In this document: positions 61,819 to 61,971 of the stretch, in pieces
How positions within the stretch are numbered: the first letter of the stretch is position 1
Layout of the letters: every line of letters begins with the position of its first letter
From: an uncultured Faecalibacterium sp.
GTDB taxonomy: Bacteria; Bacillota; Clostridia; Oscillospirales; Ruminococcaceae
Direction: 5' to 3'
Assembly: GCA_934540955.1 (NCBI GenBank)
Contig: CAKTCY010000004.1
Span: 1-61,971 of the forward strand
DNA: 61,971 nt
Translations under genes and position numbers: made by a program
Notes under the pieces: model-generated
What the model was told of the DNA's origin: nothing
The model's database searches: none
What the model saw: the letters and a program-made list of their open reading frames with translations, nothing else

Positions 61819-61971
61819 AACGAACTCCTTTCGACTTTGCAAAAAGCACCTCTCTGCGAAGGCTTTTCTAATTTGTACAAGCTTTTCCAGCTTACGCTGA
61901 TGAAGGGTGATAAGGGTGTCGAGATGCTTAAAAAATTTCGCGATCCAGTCTTGCTCTTCTTTTTTGGGGAG
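61819..61971 (-). CDS. hsdS: C-terminal end of the resident HsdS, reading in frame into hsdR (partial)
   Basis: The 51 codons before the hsdR start encode the usual HsdS coiled-coil end: WIAKFFKHLDTLITLHQRK, then LEKLVQIRKAF. The frame has no stop before the hsdR ATG, so AERCFLQSRKEFV runs directly into MAFTKEADF. Either HsdS and HsdR are made as a fusion plus free HsdR from the internal start, or a recombination event removed the hsdS stop. The rest of hsdS is beyond the right edge. Confidence 0.75.
61894..61923. repeat. 30-bp exact hsdS repeat, copy 2
   Basis: Same 30 bases as 58076-58105, in direct orientation, within the resident hsdS. Confidence 0.8.

Overview
The window looks like a chromosomal segment of a gut Firmicute of the Oscillospiraceae, most like Faecalibacterium. 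This rests on the GC-rich low-GC-phylum gene style, strong AGGAGG-type ribosome sites, a T-box in front of the trp operon, extended -10 (TGnTATAAT-like) promoters and dispersed palindromic repeats. The genus is an inference from recognition, not from a search.

Positions 1-44,760 are GC-rich and metabolically ordinary. They hold a secreted GH25 muramidase; a PfoR-type membrane protein; a complete arginine operon (argG-argH-argC-argJ-argB-argD-argF) interrupted by a MITE; a large secreted surface protein; a block of housekeeping and accessory enzymes (GIY-YIG protein, MYG1-like protein, phosphoribosyltransferase homologue, MATE pump, ATP-grasp enzyme, two esterases, ilvE, HAD hydrolase, ROK kinase, FAH-family protein, DJ-1/PfpI protein, YerC, GNAT, nitroreductase, ricin-lectin-like protein, Nudix hydrolase); a GlcNAc uptake and catabolism set (PTS EIICB, nagA, EIIA); a membrane-bound alpha/beta hydrolase behind a transcription attenuator and followed by a GlpP-type antiterminator; and a minus-strand trpEGDCFBA operon controlled by a tryptophan T-box.

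From about 44,780 to the right end the DNA becomes accessory: more AT-rich, mosaic and full of relics. It starts with a chimeric pseudogene (a DUF188 fragment joined to the tail of a COG2865-type regulator). Next comes a five-gene minus-strand operon: P-loop kinase, metal/siderophore-type binding lipoprotein, FecCD permease, ATPase and PhnP-like metallo-hydrolase. An esterase and the intact DUF188 gene follow. A 3' fragment of a serine tRNA marks a probable integration scar at 51,935-51,997. Beyond it lie a mobile-element replication-type gene, a frameshifted tnpV, an AAA15-type ATPase whose downstream partner is reduced to 28 codons, an AT-rich XRE / ImmA-IrrE protease / PIN-like cassette with a terminator inside it, a tyrosine recombinase, a silent hsdS half-gene and hsdR of a type I restriction system. 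The resident hsdS tail at the right edge reads in frame into hsdR.

The best candidates for something new are the XRE-protease-PIN cassette with its internal terminator, the shuffling type I locus with apparent HsdS-HsdR continuity, the kinase-transporter-metallohydrolase operon, and the attenuator plus GlpP arrangement around the membrane hydrolase.
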